From assembly GCA_902614915.1 (NCBI GenBank), contig CACMMX010000003.1, positions 32,489 through 96,488 on the forward strand: a stretch of 64,000 bases of DNA. Direction: 5' to 3'. Source of the stretch: an uncultured Cryomorphaceae bacterium (GTDB lineage Bacteria; Bacteroidota; Bacteroidia; Flavobacteriales; Schleiferiaceae). Below, in pieces: positions 8,426 to 17,242 of this stretch. Made by a program: the position numbers and the translations under genes. Under the pieces are notes generated by a model. That model worked only from the letters and a program-made list of their open reading frames with translations, was not told the origin of the DNA and did not search any database. Position 1 is the first letter of the stretch, and every line of letters starts with the position of its first letter.

Positions 8426-10051
8426 TTAACCTAGGAAAGGATAGCGGTAATCTGTAGGTGGTACCAAACATTCTTTGATGGTTCTCGCATTTACCCAACG
8501 CAGGAGATTCATATAAGAACCTGCTTTATCGTTGGTACCTGAACTACGACTTCCTCCAAATGGCTGTTGACCAACAATAGCGCCGGTTGGCTTATCATTG
8601 ATGTAAAAGTTACCTGCAGCATTTTCAAGAGCTTTAGAGGCTTCTATGGCAGCATAACGATCCCGGGAGAAAATGGCTCCTGTTAACGCGTAATCCGAGG
8701 TGCTATCCACGAGCTTTAATGTTTCCAGCCATTGCTCATCTTCGTATACATAGATGGTTAAAACAGGTCCAAAAATCTCTTCTACCATGGTACGAAATTT
8801 GGGTTTTGTAGTAACTACAACAGTGGGTTCGATGAAGTAACCCACGCTCTTGTCGTAGCCTCCTCCAGCAATGATTACAGCGTCTTTTTGCTCTTTAATA
8901 AAATCAATATATGAAGCAATTTTATCAAAGGCACGCTCATCAATAACGGCATTGATGAAGTTATTCATATCATCAGGACTGCCCATTTTGAAGTCGTTAA
9001 GATCATCAAGAAGTTCTTTCTTCACGGCCGGCCATATACTTTTAGGTATGTAGGCTCTTGAAGCCGCTGAACATTTTTGTCCTTGAAATTCAAATGCTCC
9101 TCTGCTCAGTGCGGTACTTACCTCTTTGCTTTTTGCAGAAGGGTGAGCTACTACAAAGTCTTTCCCTCCGGTTTCTCCGACTATTCGAGGATACGCCCGG
9201 TACATATTAATATTCATTCCTATTGTTTTCCATAAGTGTTGAAAAACTGCTGTCGACCCCGTGAAATGAAGTCCCGCAAAATCACGATGCTTAAAAATAT
9301 AATCGCCTGCTACCGGTCCATCAACGTGTATGAGATTAATAACTCCTGCCGGTAGTCCTGCTTCCATAAAGATCTCCATAACCACATTGGCTGAATATAT
9401 CTGGCTGTCTGCCGCTTTCCAAACCACCGTATTCCCCATGAGTGCTGGTGTAGCCGGTAGGTTTCCTGCAATTGCTGTGAAGTTGAAAGGAGTTACAGCA
9501 AAAACAAAACCTTCTAATGGTCTGTATTCAAGTCTATTCCATATTCCTGGCGCGCTTTCAGGTTGTTCACAATAAATCTGAGTCATGTATTCTACATTGA
9601 ATCTTAGAAAATCAGCAAATTCACAAACTGCATCAATTTCCGCTTGGTAACAACTCTTTCCTTGAGCAAGCATTGTGGCCGCATTGATTTTAAAGCGGTA
9701 TTTTCCACTTATGAGCTCCGCCGCTTTTAAAAAGATGGCCGCTCTATGTTCCCAAGGCATGTTTGACCAAAGATCTCTTGCCTTAAGTGCGCTGCTAACT
9801 GCTGCTTTGACATGACTCTCATCACCTATGTGGTAGTGACCAAGCAGGTGATTATGTTCATGCGGAGGAGTTAATTTACCTAAGTTTCCCGTGCGAACCT
9901 CTTTTCCGCCAATATACATGGGCACGTCAACTGTTGATGCGTATTGTTCTTTATAAGAAGCTAATAGAGCTTCGCGTTCAGGTGTGCCGGGCGCATAATC
10001 GTAGATCGGCTCGTTTGATGCGACTGGTACATTGAAAATTCCGTTGGACAT
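8426..10051 (-). CDS. pruA: 1-pyrroline-5-carboxylate dehydrogenase
   Basis: Oxidises glutamate semialdehyde/P5C to glutamate with NAD+ in proline breakdown. It has 541 residues, the stand-alone (non-PutA) form. The aldehyde-dehydrogenase features are VTPFNFTAIAGNLPATPALM (187-206), the NAD-binding WKAADSQ, FTGST, the general-base loop VGETGGKDF (Glu293) and the nucleophile loop FQGQKCSAASRAY (Cys327); the C-terminal QQPFGGSRSSGTNDKAG is typical of the P5C dehydrogenase branch. No proline dehydrogenase gene is in the window. It faces away from serC across about 200 bases that hold its probable promoter. Confidence 0.95.
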   Translation of the reverse strand: MSNGIFNVPVASNEPIYDYAPGTPEREALLASYKEQYASTVDVPMYIGGKEVRTGNLGKLTPPHEHNHLLGHYHIGDESHVKAAVSSALKARDLWSNMPWEHRAAIFLKAAELISGKYRFKINAATMLAQGKSCYQAEIDAVCEFADFLRFNVEYMTQIYCEQPESAPGIWNRLEYRPLEGFVFAVTPFNFTAIAGNLPATPALMGNTVVWKAADSQIYSANVVMEIFMEAGLPAGVINLIHVDGPVAGDYIFKHRDFAGLHFTGSTAVFQHLWKTIGMNINMYRAYPRIVGETGGKDFVVAHPSAKSKEVSTALSRGAFEFQGQKCSAASRAYIPKSIWPAVKKELLDDLNDFKMGSPDDMNNFINAVIDERAFDKIASYIDFIKEQKDAVIIAGGGYDKSVGYFIEPTVVVTTKPKFRTMVEEIFGPVLTIYVYEDEQWLETLKLVDSTSDYALTGAIFSRDRYAAIEASKALENAAGNFYINDKPTGAIVGQQPFGGSRSSGTNDKAGSYMNLLRWVNARTIKECLVPPTDYRYPFLG

Positions 10052-10084
10052 CTATTCTGTGATTTAAAATTGAAATGTGTTGTT

Positions 10085-10092
10085 CAAAGTTA
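10085..10092 (-). promoter_or_regulatory. Candidate -7 box for pruA (TAACTTTG)
   Basis: Leftward TAnnTTTG match that leaves about 30 bases of leader before the pruA ATG at 10051. No TTG at the usual 19-21 base spacing upstream; a TTG sits about 16 bases away. Confidence 0.45.
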
Positions 10093-10107
10093 CATACAAA
10101 GCAGCAT

Positions 10108-10127
10108 ACAATGTGCATGTTCATTGT
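10108..10127. promoter_or_regulatory. Inverted repeat ACAATG-N8-CATTGT, possible operator
   Basis: A 6-bp perfect dyad in the shared pruA/serC upstream region, just upstream of the pruA -7 box and about 90 bases before the serC -7 box. The form fits a dimeric regulator site; no regulator gene lies nearby. Confidence 0.25.
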
Positions 10128-10218
10128 GCGCTTGTGCTTTAATTTGATTTTGTGGATAGTTCGTGAATATTAACCAAAACTTTTTCGTGCGGTTCGCATT
10201 ATTGGTGGTAGAACAAAT

Positions 10219-10226
10219 TAGCTTTG
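10219..10226 (+). promoter_or_regulatory. Candidate -7 box for serC (TAGCTTTG)
   Basis: TAnnTTTG match ending 22 bases before the serC ATG. A weak -33-like TTCG lies at 10193-10196. Confidence 0.45.
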
Positions 10227-10248
10227 TAGCCTATTTAATAATGAAGAA

Positions 10249-11322
10249 ATGAAAATTCATAATTTCTCTGCTGGGCCATGTATTCTTCCACAAGAAGTTT
10301 TCAAAGAGGCTTCAGAGTCGCTTTTAAATTTTGACAACATGGGATTATCTGTTGTTGAAATATCTCACCGTAGTAAGAGTTTTGTAGCGGTGATGGATGA
10401 GGCTGTTGCGTTAACTAAAGAATTACTCAAAGTACCAGATACACATGAAGTTATATTCTTGCAAGGCGGCGCATCTATGCAATTTGCCATGGTTGCTTAT
10501 AACTTATTAACGAAAAATGGTAAGGCTCAATATCTTGATACTGGCGCTTGGTCTTCAAAAGCATTCAAGGAGGCAGAAGGGTTGGGTCAAGCAGAGGTAA
10601 TTGCATCATCAAAATCCAGCAATTACAATTATATTCCTAAAAGCTATATTATTGATGAAGATGCGGATTATTTTCATTGTACTTCCAATAATACCATTTA
10701 TGGCACTCAAATTAAGAATTTCCCAAATACCCGAGTACCTGTAGTGTGTGATATGAGTTCTGATATTTTTTCAAGAACCATAGACATGAATACTTTTGAC
10801 CTAATTTACGCAGGCGCTCAAAAAAACTTAGGACCTGCAGGTGCAACCTTGGTAATCGTTCGTAAGAGTGCATTAGGTAATTCCGGACGTTATATTCCTA
10901 CGATGTTAGACTACAATACGCACATTTCAAAAGGTAGTATGTTTAATACACCTCCAGTTTTTTCCGTTTATGTGAGTATGCTTACACTGCGTTGGCTGAA
11001 GTCCAATGGTGGAGTAGAGGCTATTTCAAAGAGAAATGATGAAAAAGCAAACTTACTCTATCAAGAAATAGATCGTAACTCGCTGTTTCTAGGTACTGCA
11101 GTGGCAGAGGATAGGTCAACGATGAACGCTTGTTTTCTCCTTAAAGATGAGGCATCTCACAAAGCATATTTTGATCAACTTATAAACAATACTAAAATAT
11201 CAGGTATTAACGGCCATCGTTCCGTTGGTGGCTATAGAGCATCTATGTACAATGCTATGGATTTAGATAGTGTTCAAGCCTTGGTAGCGTGTATGCAAGA
11301 TTTAGAAAAAAAATATTCATGA
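10249..11322 (+). CDS. serC: 3-phosphoserine/phosphohydroxythreonine aminotransferase
   Basis: PLP enzyme that converts 3-phosphohydroxypyruvate to phosphoserine; it can also serve in PLP synthesis. It has 357 residues, a normal SerC length. Family marks are the N-terminal FSAGPCILPQEVF, ISHRSKSF (38-45), the phosphate-binding LQGGASMQF (71-79), STNNTIYGTQI-type CTSNNTIYGTQI (144-155), CDMSSDIFSR and the Schiff-base lysine in AGAQKNLGPAG (Lys192). It overlaps serA by the ATGA of stop and start, so the two are translationally coupled and supply the first two serine-pathway steps together. Confidence 0.96.
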   Translation: MKIHNFSAGPCILPQEVFKEASESLLNFDNMGLSVVEISHRSKSFVAVMDEAVALTKELLKVPDTHEVIFLQGGASMQFAMVAYNLLTKNGKAQYLDTGAWSSKAFKEAEGLGQAEVIASSKSSNYNYIPKSYIIDEDADYFHCTSNNTIYGTQIKNFPNTRVPVVCDMSSDIFSRTIDMNTFDLIYAGAQKNLGPAGATLVIVRKSALGNSGRYIPTMLDYNTHISKGSMFNTPPVFSVYVSMLTLRWLKSNGGVEAISKRNDEKANLLYQEIDRNSLFLGTAVAEDRSTMNACFLLKDEASHKAYFDQLINNTKISGINGHRSVGGYRASMYNAMDLDSVQALVACMQDLEKKYS

Positions 11323-12257
11323 AAGTATTAGCAAACGACGGTATTTCAGCATCAGGTGTAACGGCGATTCAAGCATCCGGACACGAACTATTTACTACTA
11401 AAGTTGCCCAAGAACAATTAGTAAATTTCATTAATGAGCATCAAATTGATGTAATTTTGGTTCGTTCTGCAACAACAATTCGCAAAGATTTGATTGACGC
11501 ATGTTCTTCTCTCAAGGGTATTGGTCGCGGCGGAGTTGGTATGGATAACATTGATGTTGATTATGCTTGCCAAAAGGGTCTTAAGGTATTCAATACACCA
11601 GCCGCGTCCTCTGATTCAGTAGCAGAACTCGTTATGGGGCATATGCGAGGTCTTGTTCGCTTTTTACACCATTCGAATCGTCAAATGCCTTTGGAGGGTG
11701 ATTCTAAATTTGGCGCTTTGAAAAAATCGTTTGCAAAGGGTATAGAGTTAAGAGGTCGTATACTAGGAATTGTAGGATTTGGGCGGATTGGACAGGCTTT
11801 AGCTAAGCTCGCAATCGGCGCGGGAATGAAAGTGATTTTTTCCGATATGCACGATAATCATGTGGATATTGAATTGGAGTTCTTTGATAATCAAAAGGTA
11901 AATTTCACCTGTGAAAATGTAGGTTTTGAGCGTGTTTTATCTGAAAGCGATTTTATTTCTGTACATGTTCCTGGTGGCGATTTGATTGGAAATGATGAAA
12001 TCTCCAAGATGAAAGATGGTGTGTTTCTTATAAATGCCTCTAGAGGAGGTGTAGTGAACGAGGAAGCATTAATAGAAGCACTTGAAAGCGGTAAAGTGGC
12101 GGGAGCAGGTTTAGATGTATATACCAATGAACCCACACCGGCAGTCAAGCTCTTAATGAATGGAAAAGTTAGTGTTACACCTCATATTGGCGCAGCGACC
12201 ATGGAAGCCCAAGATAGAATAGGAATAGAGTTAGCAGCTCACATTGATAAACTCTAA
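11319..12257 (+). CDS. serA: D-3-phosphoglycerate dehydrogenase (short form)
   Basis: D-isomer-specific 2-hydroxyacid dehydrogenase that begins serine synthesis. It has 312 residues from ATG 11319; the upstream frame to 11289 lies inside serC and is discarded. Visible features: substrate loop GRGGVGMDNID (69-79), NAD-binding GFGRIGQALAK (153-163), the catalytic arginine in NASRGGVVNEEAL, the catalytic glutamate region and histidine in VTPHIGAAT. It ends at the catalytic core, without an ACT regulatory domain, so feedback by serine of the E. coli kind is not expected. The operon position after serC supports the 3-phosphoglycerate assignment over other hydroxyacids. Confidence 0.92.
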   Translation: MKVLANDGISASGVTAIQASGHELFTTKVAQEQLVNFINEHQIDVILVRSATTIRKDLIDACSSLKGIGRGGVGMDNIDVDYACQKGLKVFNTPAASSDSVAELVMGHMRGLVRFLHHSNRQMPLEGDSKFGALKKSFAKGIELRGRILGIVGFGRIGQALAKLAIGAGMKVIFSDMHDNHVDIELEFFDNQKVNFTCENVGFERVLSESDFISVHVPGGDLIGNDEISKMKDGVFLINASRGGVVNEEALIEALESGKVAGAGLDVYTNEPTPAVKLLMNGKVSVTPHIGAATMEAQDRIGIELAAHIDKL

Positions 12258-12462
12258 TGGTTATTACATTATTCCCCAGAAAGGTTGTGCTAAATAGAGA
12301 ATGTTTATTTCGATTTTTGCGTAATTATTTTTGGTAAAAATAATTGAATCAAAATGTGGGTTAGTTCTTGAGATATCAATTAAAATTATCTCTTGCGATG
12401 ACATAGAACTTAATTTAGCATTTTTAATGGCGTAACTTTCTCTCACTTAAGAACAGAATTTC

Positions 12463-13617
12463 ATGCTAAAACCATTTCGTGCGGTTCTTGCTGAACGCGA
12501 CAATGCACACCTCATACTGAGTCGTTCTGTTGATTCGTATTCTTCAGAAGAGCTCAATGATAAACTCCGTAAAAATCCGTATTCTTTTCTTCAGATTATT
12601 CGCCCAGAAACGGATATTTTCTTAACCAAGAAAGGACGATTTCAACTAATTCGTTCAAGATTAAATGAGTTCATTGAAAAGGGTATTTATAGGTTAGATA
12701 AAGAACAGAGTTACTATTTATACGAACAAGAATCAGCCGGTAAGACGTACTCTGGTTTTATTGGATTATTAGATGTGAATAATGCTGAAGTTCATGTACA
12801 CGAGAAAACTCTTGAGTCACGAGAAAAGCTTTTTGCTGAGTACTTGGAAAGCACAGGTTTCCAGGCAGAGCCAATTTTAGTGTTTGGTGCATCCGATTCA
12901 AGACGCATTGAATTAATGGAACAAGTGAAGCTGTCATCACCCATTTTTGACTTTGTTACAACTGATGAATTCGGACATAAATTATGGACCGTTCCGGATG
13001 ATTTGAAAATTACACTTGAGAAATTATTTCATGAAAACAACGAGTATTTTTTGGCAGACGGTCATCATAGAATTGGCTCTACAAAACTTGTTGCAGAAAA
13101 TATGAAGCAAAATCAAGAGGCTCGGATGATCCTTACCATGTTTATGGATGAAAAAGACATTGGTATAGATTCTTTTGAGCGCTGGATTAATAATTCAAAT
13201 ATTGATTTTTCACTAGATATACTGGAAGATACTTTTGAAGTAAATGAAAAAAAAGGTGGCTTTGATAAAGTTGAAGGTGATGTTGAAATGTTCTTTCAAG
13301 GAGAATGGTTTGTTTTAAAATCAACGCAAATCATAAATCGTGATTTACCACCAGAATATCTTTTTAGCAGCATACTTGATCCTCTTTTTGGAATAAAAGA
13401 TGCCAAAACGGATAGACGTATAACTTATGTGCATCAAAAGACTTCTGACCAAAGTAAAGAGATGCTAGCTAAGGGGCTTGAAGTTGGGTTTCGTTTACCC
13501 TCAGTGAGTGTAGAAACACTTAAAAAAACAGCATTAGCTGGAGGGACTATGCCACCGAAAAGCACTTATATTGAACCGAAATTAAGAAGCGGCATGATGC
13601 TTCATGTATTTAAATGA
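12463..13617 (+). CDS. DUF1015 family protein, possible serine-metabolism enzyme
   Basis: A 384-residue protein of the DUF1015 family: N-terminal KPFRAVLAERDNAHLI and NPYSFLQIIRPE (38-49), a central SGFIGLLDVNNAEVHVHEKT, and the hallmark ADGHHRIGSTKLV (198-210). No function is established to my knowledge. The DGHHR motif recalls the ParB/sulfiredoxin-type fold motif of serine kinases such as SerK and SbnI, and the gene follows serC-serA in the same direction after a 205-base gap, so a role in O-phosphoserine/serine chemistry is a reasonable hypothesis, not a finding. Its stop overlaps the next ATG (ATGA). Confidence 0.85.
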   Translation: MLKPFRAVLAERDNAHLILSRSVDSYSSEELNDKLRKNPYSFLQIIRPETDIFLTKKGRFQLIRSRLNEFIEKGIYRLDKEQSYYLYEQESAGKTYSGFIGLLDVNNAEVHVHEKTLESREKLFAEYLESTGFQAEPILVFGASDSRRIELMEQVKLSSPIFDFVTTDEFGHKLWTVPDDLKITLEKLFHENNEYFLADGHHRIGSTKLVAENMKQNQEARMILTMFMDEKDIGIDSFERWINNSNIDFSLDILEDTFEVNEKKGGFDKVEGDVEMFFQGEWFVLKSTQIINRDLPPEYLFSSILDPLFGIKDAKTDRRITYVHQKTSDQSKEMLAKGLEVGFRLPSVSVETLKKTALAGGTMPPKSTYIEPKLRSGMMLHVFK

Positions 13618-14258
13618 ACATATCGGAATCAATTTCGAAGTATTCTCTTGAGTTAGACGAAGTTCAACTGATTGCAGTGAGTAAGACAAAACCTATATCC
13701 GCCATAATGGAGGCATACGATGCAGGCCAGCGTCACTTTGGGGAAAATAAAGTACAAGAGTTAGCGACCAAGTATAAAGAATTGCCCAAAGACATTCAGT
13801 GGCACATGATTGGTACGGTACAGACGAATAAATTGAAATATATAGCCTCGTTTGTACATATGATTCATGGGGTAGATCGAAAAAAGGTCCTGGTAGAACT
13901 GAATAAGCAAGCTATTAAAAACAACAGAACCATTCAATGCCTTCTACAGGTACATATTGCTCAAGAGGACACGAAGTTTGGTTTAAACGAGTTAGAGTTA
14001 CGCGAGCTGATAGGTGAATTGGAACAGTTTCCTCATGCCAAGGTTGTAGGACTCATGGGAATTGCCACCAATACGAAAGACTCCAATGTGGTACACCGCG
14101 AATTTGCCTATCTGAAAAACCTTTTTGATGAGCTTGGAACAACCCTTAATTGGCATACGCTCAGTATGGGAATGAGTGGAGATTATAAAATTGCCCTTGA
14201 AAATGGATCAACACATGTGAGAATAGGTTCAGCTATTTTTGGGGCTAGAAAAGTTTAG
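13614..14258 (+). CDS. YggS/PLPBP-type pyridoxal phosphate homeostasis protein
   Basis: Cofactor-carrying TIM-barrel protein that balances intracellular PLP; no enzymatic reaction is established for the family. It has 214 residues. The PLP lysine is expected in LIAVSKTKP (Lys24); other family marks are FGENKVQELATKY, WHMIGTVQTNKLKYI, GLMGIAT and the C-terminal LSMGMSGDYKIALENGSTHVRIG... phosphate-binding stretch. It overlaps DUF1015 by four bases and abuts the exonuclease gene, so these three are probably one operon. The link to PLP-dependent SerC in the same run is suggestive. Confidence 0.93.
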   Translation: MNISESISKYSLELDEVQLIAVSKTKPISAIMEAYDAGQRHFGENKVQELATKYKELPKDIQWHMIGTVQTNKLKYIASFVHMIHGVDRKKVLVELNKQAIKNNRTIQCLLQVHIAQEDTKFGLNELELRELIGELEQFPHAKVVGLMGIATNTKDSNVVHREFAYLKNLFDELGTTLNWHTLSMGMSGDYKIALENGSTHVRIGSAIFGARKV

Positions 14259-15593
14259 ATGAGATTCGCCGTTATAGATATTGAGTGCACTGGAGGATCG
14301 TGGGGTGATGAACGTATAATTGACGTTGCAGTATTTATTTTAGAAAATGGTGAAATAGTTGAACAATTTATTTCTCTAGTCAATCCGGGAAGGGGAATTG
14401 ACCCTTACGTGACTAAACTTACCGGTATCACCAATAAGATGGTTCGGACCGCTCCAAAATTTCATGAAATTGCCAAAAGACTCGTTAAAATAACTGATGA
14501 TGCTACTTTTGTAGCGCATAATATTGGTTTTGATTACCGTATTTTTCAGCAAGAATTTGAGGCATTAGGTTTTGAATATCATCGAGCAACTTTAGATACA
14601 ATTCCTTACTGTAAAAGGTTGTTTCCAACTTGGGAGAATTATGGGTTAAAGACAGTGGCCAAAGAATTAGGTCTTGTTAATTCTGCTCGCCACAGAGCCG
14701 AAGGTGATGCAAGACTGACCACAACGCTGTTAAAAATATTGTTAGAGAAGGATAGAAGCTCTTTTTTAGACGAGGTTCAAGTCTCAAAATCGGACAGTGA
14801 AAATAGAAACCCCTTTAAAGACCAAGTGAAGGATTTAAATCGTAAAGTAGGCATTTATTACATCTATAATGATTCGGGAGAACTTATATATGTCGGTAAT
14901 AGTAAAGACTTGCAGAATAGTATTAACAGGCATTTTGTTGCTGATAATAAATTAGCCTTATCTCTTCAAGCTGAAGCAAAAAGCCTAGAAATAGAGGATT
15001 TAGGGAATGAGGCAATTGCGCAGATTCAGCATAAAAGAACCATTGAAAGGCTGCGTCCCGTATATAATAGCACCAAGAAAAAGCAGTTTCTAAGTTTTGG
15101 AATATTTACCGAGCCAAAAAGAAACATTTCCGTTGATTTTGTGCGGGTATATCCAGTCCGTCATAAGCAACCTGAATTCTTCTTTGAGGGAACAAGGACG
15201 ACTTATGAATTTTTGCAACGCCTCATGATGAATGAATCTTTAGATCCGTTTACTTTTTTGCTCGATAAAGACAGAAAACATTATTTCAAACATACTAAAA
15301 ACCTTCAGTGGAAAGCGAAGTCGAAACGAGTGACACTTAGTACCATAAGGCAATACTTATACCCAACCGATACAACATTAGTTGGACCTGGTCGCAAGGA
15401 TAATGAAAAGTGTGCCATATTAATTGAAGGTGGTCGAATATTGGGGTACACGTATTTTTATCTAGCAACGGACGGTGCCAATCGGCCCAAATTAAAAAAG
15501 CGGATGGTACATTTAGAGCACGACGCGTATGCCGCAGGTGTCATTCATCACTTCTACCAGAAAGGTTACCTAGAAGAACTTGTAACGGATTAG
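14259..15593 (+). CDS. DnaQ-type exonuclease fused to a GIY-YIG nuclease domain
   Basis: A 444-residue two-domain nuclease. The N-terminal part (1-165) is a DEDDh 3'-5' exonuclease: DIECTGG (Asp7, Glu9), VAHNIGFDYRIF (second Asp) and HRAEGDAR (His and last Asp). After a linker, residues about 197-275 form a GIY-YIG/UvrC-like domain: VGIYYIYNDSGELIYVGNSK. The C-terminal part (280-444) is uncharacterised. Such fusions occur in Bacteroidota and Actinobacteria and are thought to act in DNA repair, like UvrC or Cho combined with a proofreading nuclease; that is inference. The ATG follows the previous stop directly. It converges with the next gene with no base between them. Confidence 0.9.
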   Translation: MRFAVIDIECTGGSWGDERIIDVAVFILENGEIVEQFISLVNPGRGIDPYVTKLTGITNKMVRTAPKFHEIAKRLVKITDDATFVAHNIGFDYRIFQQEFEALGFEYHRATLDTIPYCKRLFPTWENYGLKTVAKELGLVNSARHRAEGDARLTTTLLKILLEKDRSSFLDEVQVSKSDSENRNPFKDQVKDLNRKVGIYYIYNDSGELIYVGNSKDLQNSINRHFVADNKLALSLQAEAKSLEIEDLGNEAIAQIQHKRTIERLRPVYNSTKKKQFLSFGIFTEPKRNISVDFVRVYPVRHKQPEFFFEGTRTTYEFLQRLMMNESLDPFTFLLDKDRKHYFKHTKNLQWKAKSKRVTLSTIRQYLYPTDTTLVGPGRKDNEKCAILIEGGRILGYTYFYLATDGANRPKLKKRMVHLEHDAYAAGVIHHFYQKGYLEELVTD

Positions 15594-16247
15594 TTACTTA
15601 AAAAAGTACGCCACACTAACAATTACTTGAGATCGGCGCTTATCCAAATCAATAGTGTAGTCGTTTCCGCCTATATTTTGATCAAAATTACCAGACATGA
15701 ACCCAAAACCACTTTCATATTTTACTTCCCCAAGAAGTCTCCAAAGCTTAACCCCAGCATGTATATGCCAACCCCATGCGAAGTTGGCTTCTTCAGTGGG
15801 GGTCCACAGGTCGCTAGCATTGGAAAGCGGTATAGAGGGTGTTGCGCCCAAACCTGCAAAGCCTGGGCCTAATTTGGCTCCTGCACTTATTGGGAAATCA
15901 ATTCGCTCAATAGTAGATTCTACATTGAAAGCATCTCCACCTGTTGCCTGAATTGTTTCTTTAAACTCGGTGTAAAGCGCTTCACCGTGTGCATATACGG
16001 GGATTAATGGAAGGCTAACCCTTGCAATCAAACCTGCGTTAAATCCGTCACTATAAACGGTTTGAATATTATCAATATTGAAGGTTTGATTGTTAACGAT
16101 GCCATTAATATCATTTAGACTTAAACCCTCTTGTGGATAGTTAGTCCCTCCTTTAACGCCAAACTTGATGATTTTCAATTGTGCGTATGCAGATGTGGAA
16201 ATAAGCAGGGTGGTAACTATTGCTGTGACTTTAATTGCTCTTAACAT
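15594..16247 (-). CDS. Small outer-membrane beta-barrel protein
   Basis: 217 residues with a signal peptide (MLRAIKVTAIVTTLLISTSAYA, cleavage expected before QLKI). The mature part alternates hydrophobic and polar residues (IKFGVKGGTNYP, GFNAGLIARVSLP, VYAHGEALYTEF, WGWHIHAGVKLWRLLGEVKY) and ends in VIVSVAYFFK, a terminal aromatic beta strand as in outer-membrane barrels of about eight strands (PorT/OMP_b-brl-like). The function is unknown. The start ATG at 16247 is well supported by the signal peptide. It has its own 45-base gap from purC; a near-consensus TAATTTTC lies upstream. Confidence 0.75.
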   Translation of the reverse strand: MLRAIKVTAIVTTLLISTSAYAQLKIIKFGVKGGTNYPQEGLSLNDINGIVNNQTFNIDNIQTVYSDGFNAGLIARVSLPLIPVYAHGEALYTEFKETIQATGGDAFNVESTIERIDFPISAGAKLGPGFAGLGATPSIPLSNASDLWTPTEEANFAWGWHIHAGVKLWRLLGEVKYESGFGFMSGNFDQNIGGNDYTIDLDKRRSQVIVSVAYFFK

Positions 16248-16292
16248 GATTCTTTCGATTAGTAGTTGAAAATTACGAATTCAATACTATTC

Positions 16293-17240
16293 TCACAGAG
16301 CCGAGACTAAATACTTCTCTATGTTGTTCATTATGCGGAATTCCGCATTTTTAGTGGAAGCGGGTTGAAATACATTTCCTGTAATCTTTTCAAATAATTC
16401 ACAATAACGACTGGATACGAGCTGAACAAATTCATCTGTCATAACGGGTACGTTTTGGTTCTCTTTTCCTTGAAAGCCATTTTCCATTAGCCATTCTCTA
16501 ACAAATTCTTTGCTCAGTTGCAATTGAGCTGTTCCACTTTTCTGTCTTTGGGCATAACCTTGACTATAAAAATAGCGCGAGCTATCAGGTGTATGTATTT
16601 CATCAATGAGGACAATGGTCCCATTCGCAAGTTTCCCAAATTCATACTTGGTATCTACCAAGATAAGGCCACGCTCCGCGGCCATTTCAGTTCCTCTTTT
16701 AAACAATTCTCGAGTGTAGGATTCCAGGTGTGTGTAATCGGATTCACTTACAATTCCTTGATTAATGATTTCTTCTCTTGATACGTCCTCATCATGATCT
16801 CCGTGGGATGCTTTGGTTGCAGGGGTGATGATAGGTTCTTCAAAAGCATCATTTTCTTTCATTCCTTCAGGAAGAGCTACTCCACACAGTTCGCGAATCC
16901 CACTGTTATAGGTTCGCGCAGCATGACCGGATAAGTATCCGCGAATAACCATTTCTACTTTAAACGGCTCGGCTTTGTGACCTACAGTTACTTGCGGGTC
17001 GGGAGTAGCTATACGCCAATTAGGAACTATATCTTCTGTAGCCTTTAAGAAGTGCTCCGCAATTTGGTTAAGTACTTGACCTTTCCCTGGTATGGGTCTA
17101 GGCAGAACTACGTCAAATGCTGAAATTCTGTTGGATGCCACCATAACTAATAGATCTTCACCTATAGTGTATACGTCCCTAACTTTCCCACGATAAAAAT
17201 TTGTTTGTCCTGTAAACTGGTATGTTGGCTCTTGATTCAT
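16293..17240 (-). CDS. purC: Phosphoribosylaminoimidazole-succinocarboxamide synthase
   Basis: ATP-dependent condensation of CAIR with aspartate in purine synthesis. It has 315 residues from ATG 17240 (MNQEPTYQF); a TTG at 17246 would add two residues but overlaps phoH. The length and motifs fit the long SAICAR synthetase form: [27 protein letters not shown] near the start, [33 protein letters not shown], and [22 protein letters not shown] in the catalytic core. It follows phoH by two bases, probably in one transcript. Confidence 0.96.
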   Translation of the reverse strand: MNQEPTYQFTGQTNFYRGKVRDVYTIGEDLLVMVASNRISAFDVVLPRPIPGKGQVLNQIAEHFLKATEDIVPNWRIATPDPQVTVGHKAEPFKVEMVIRGYLSGHAARTYNSGIRELCGVALPEGMKENDAFEEPIITPATKASHGDHDEDVSREEIINQGIVSESDYTHLESYTRELFKRGTEMAAERGLILVDTKYEFGKLANGTIVLIDEIHTPDSSRYFYSQGYAQRQKSGTAQLQLSKEFVREWLMENGFQGKENQNVPVMTDEFVQLVSSRYCELFEKITGNVFQPASTKNAEFRIMNNIEKYLVSAL

Positions 17241-17242
17241 TG

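Noticed and set aside
12264..12446. 60-codon leftward open frame in the serA-DUF1015 gap
   Set aside because: No family resemblance, no promoter box, and composition like the AT-rich spacer; short frames of this size arise by chance.
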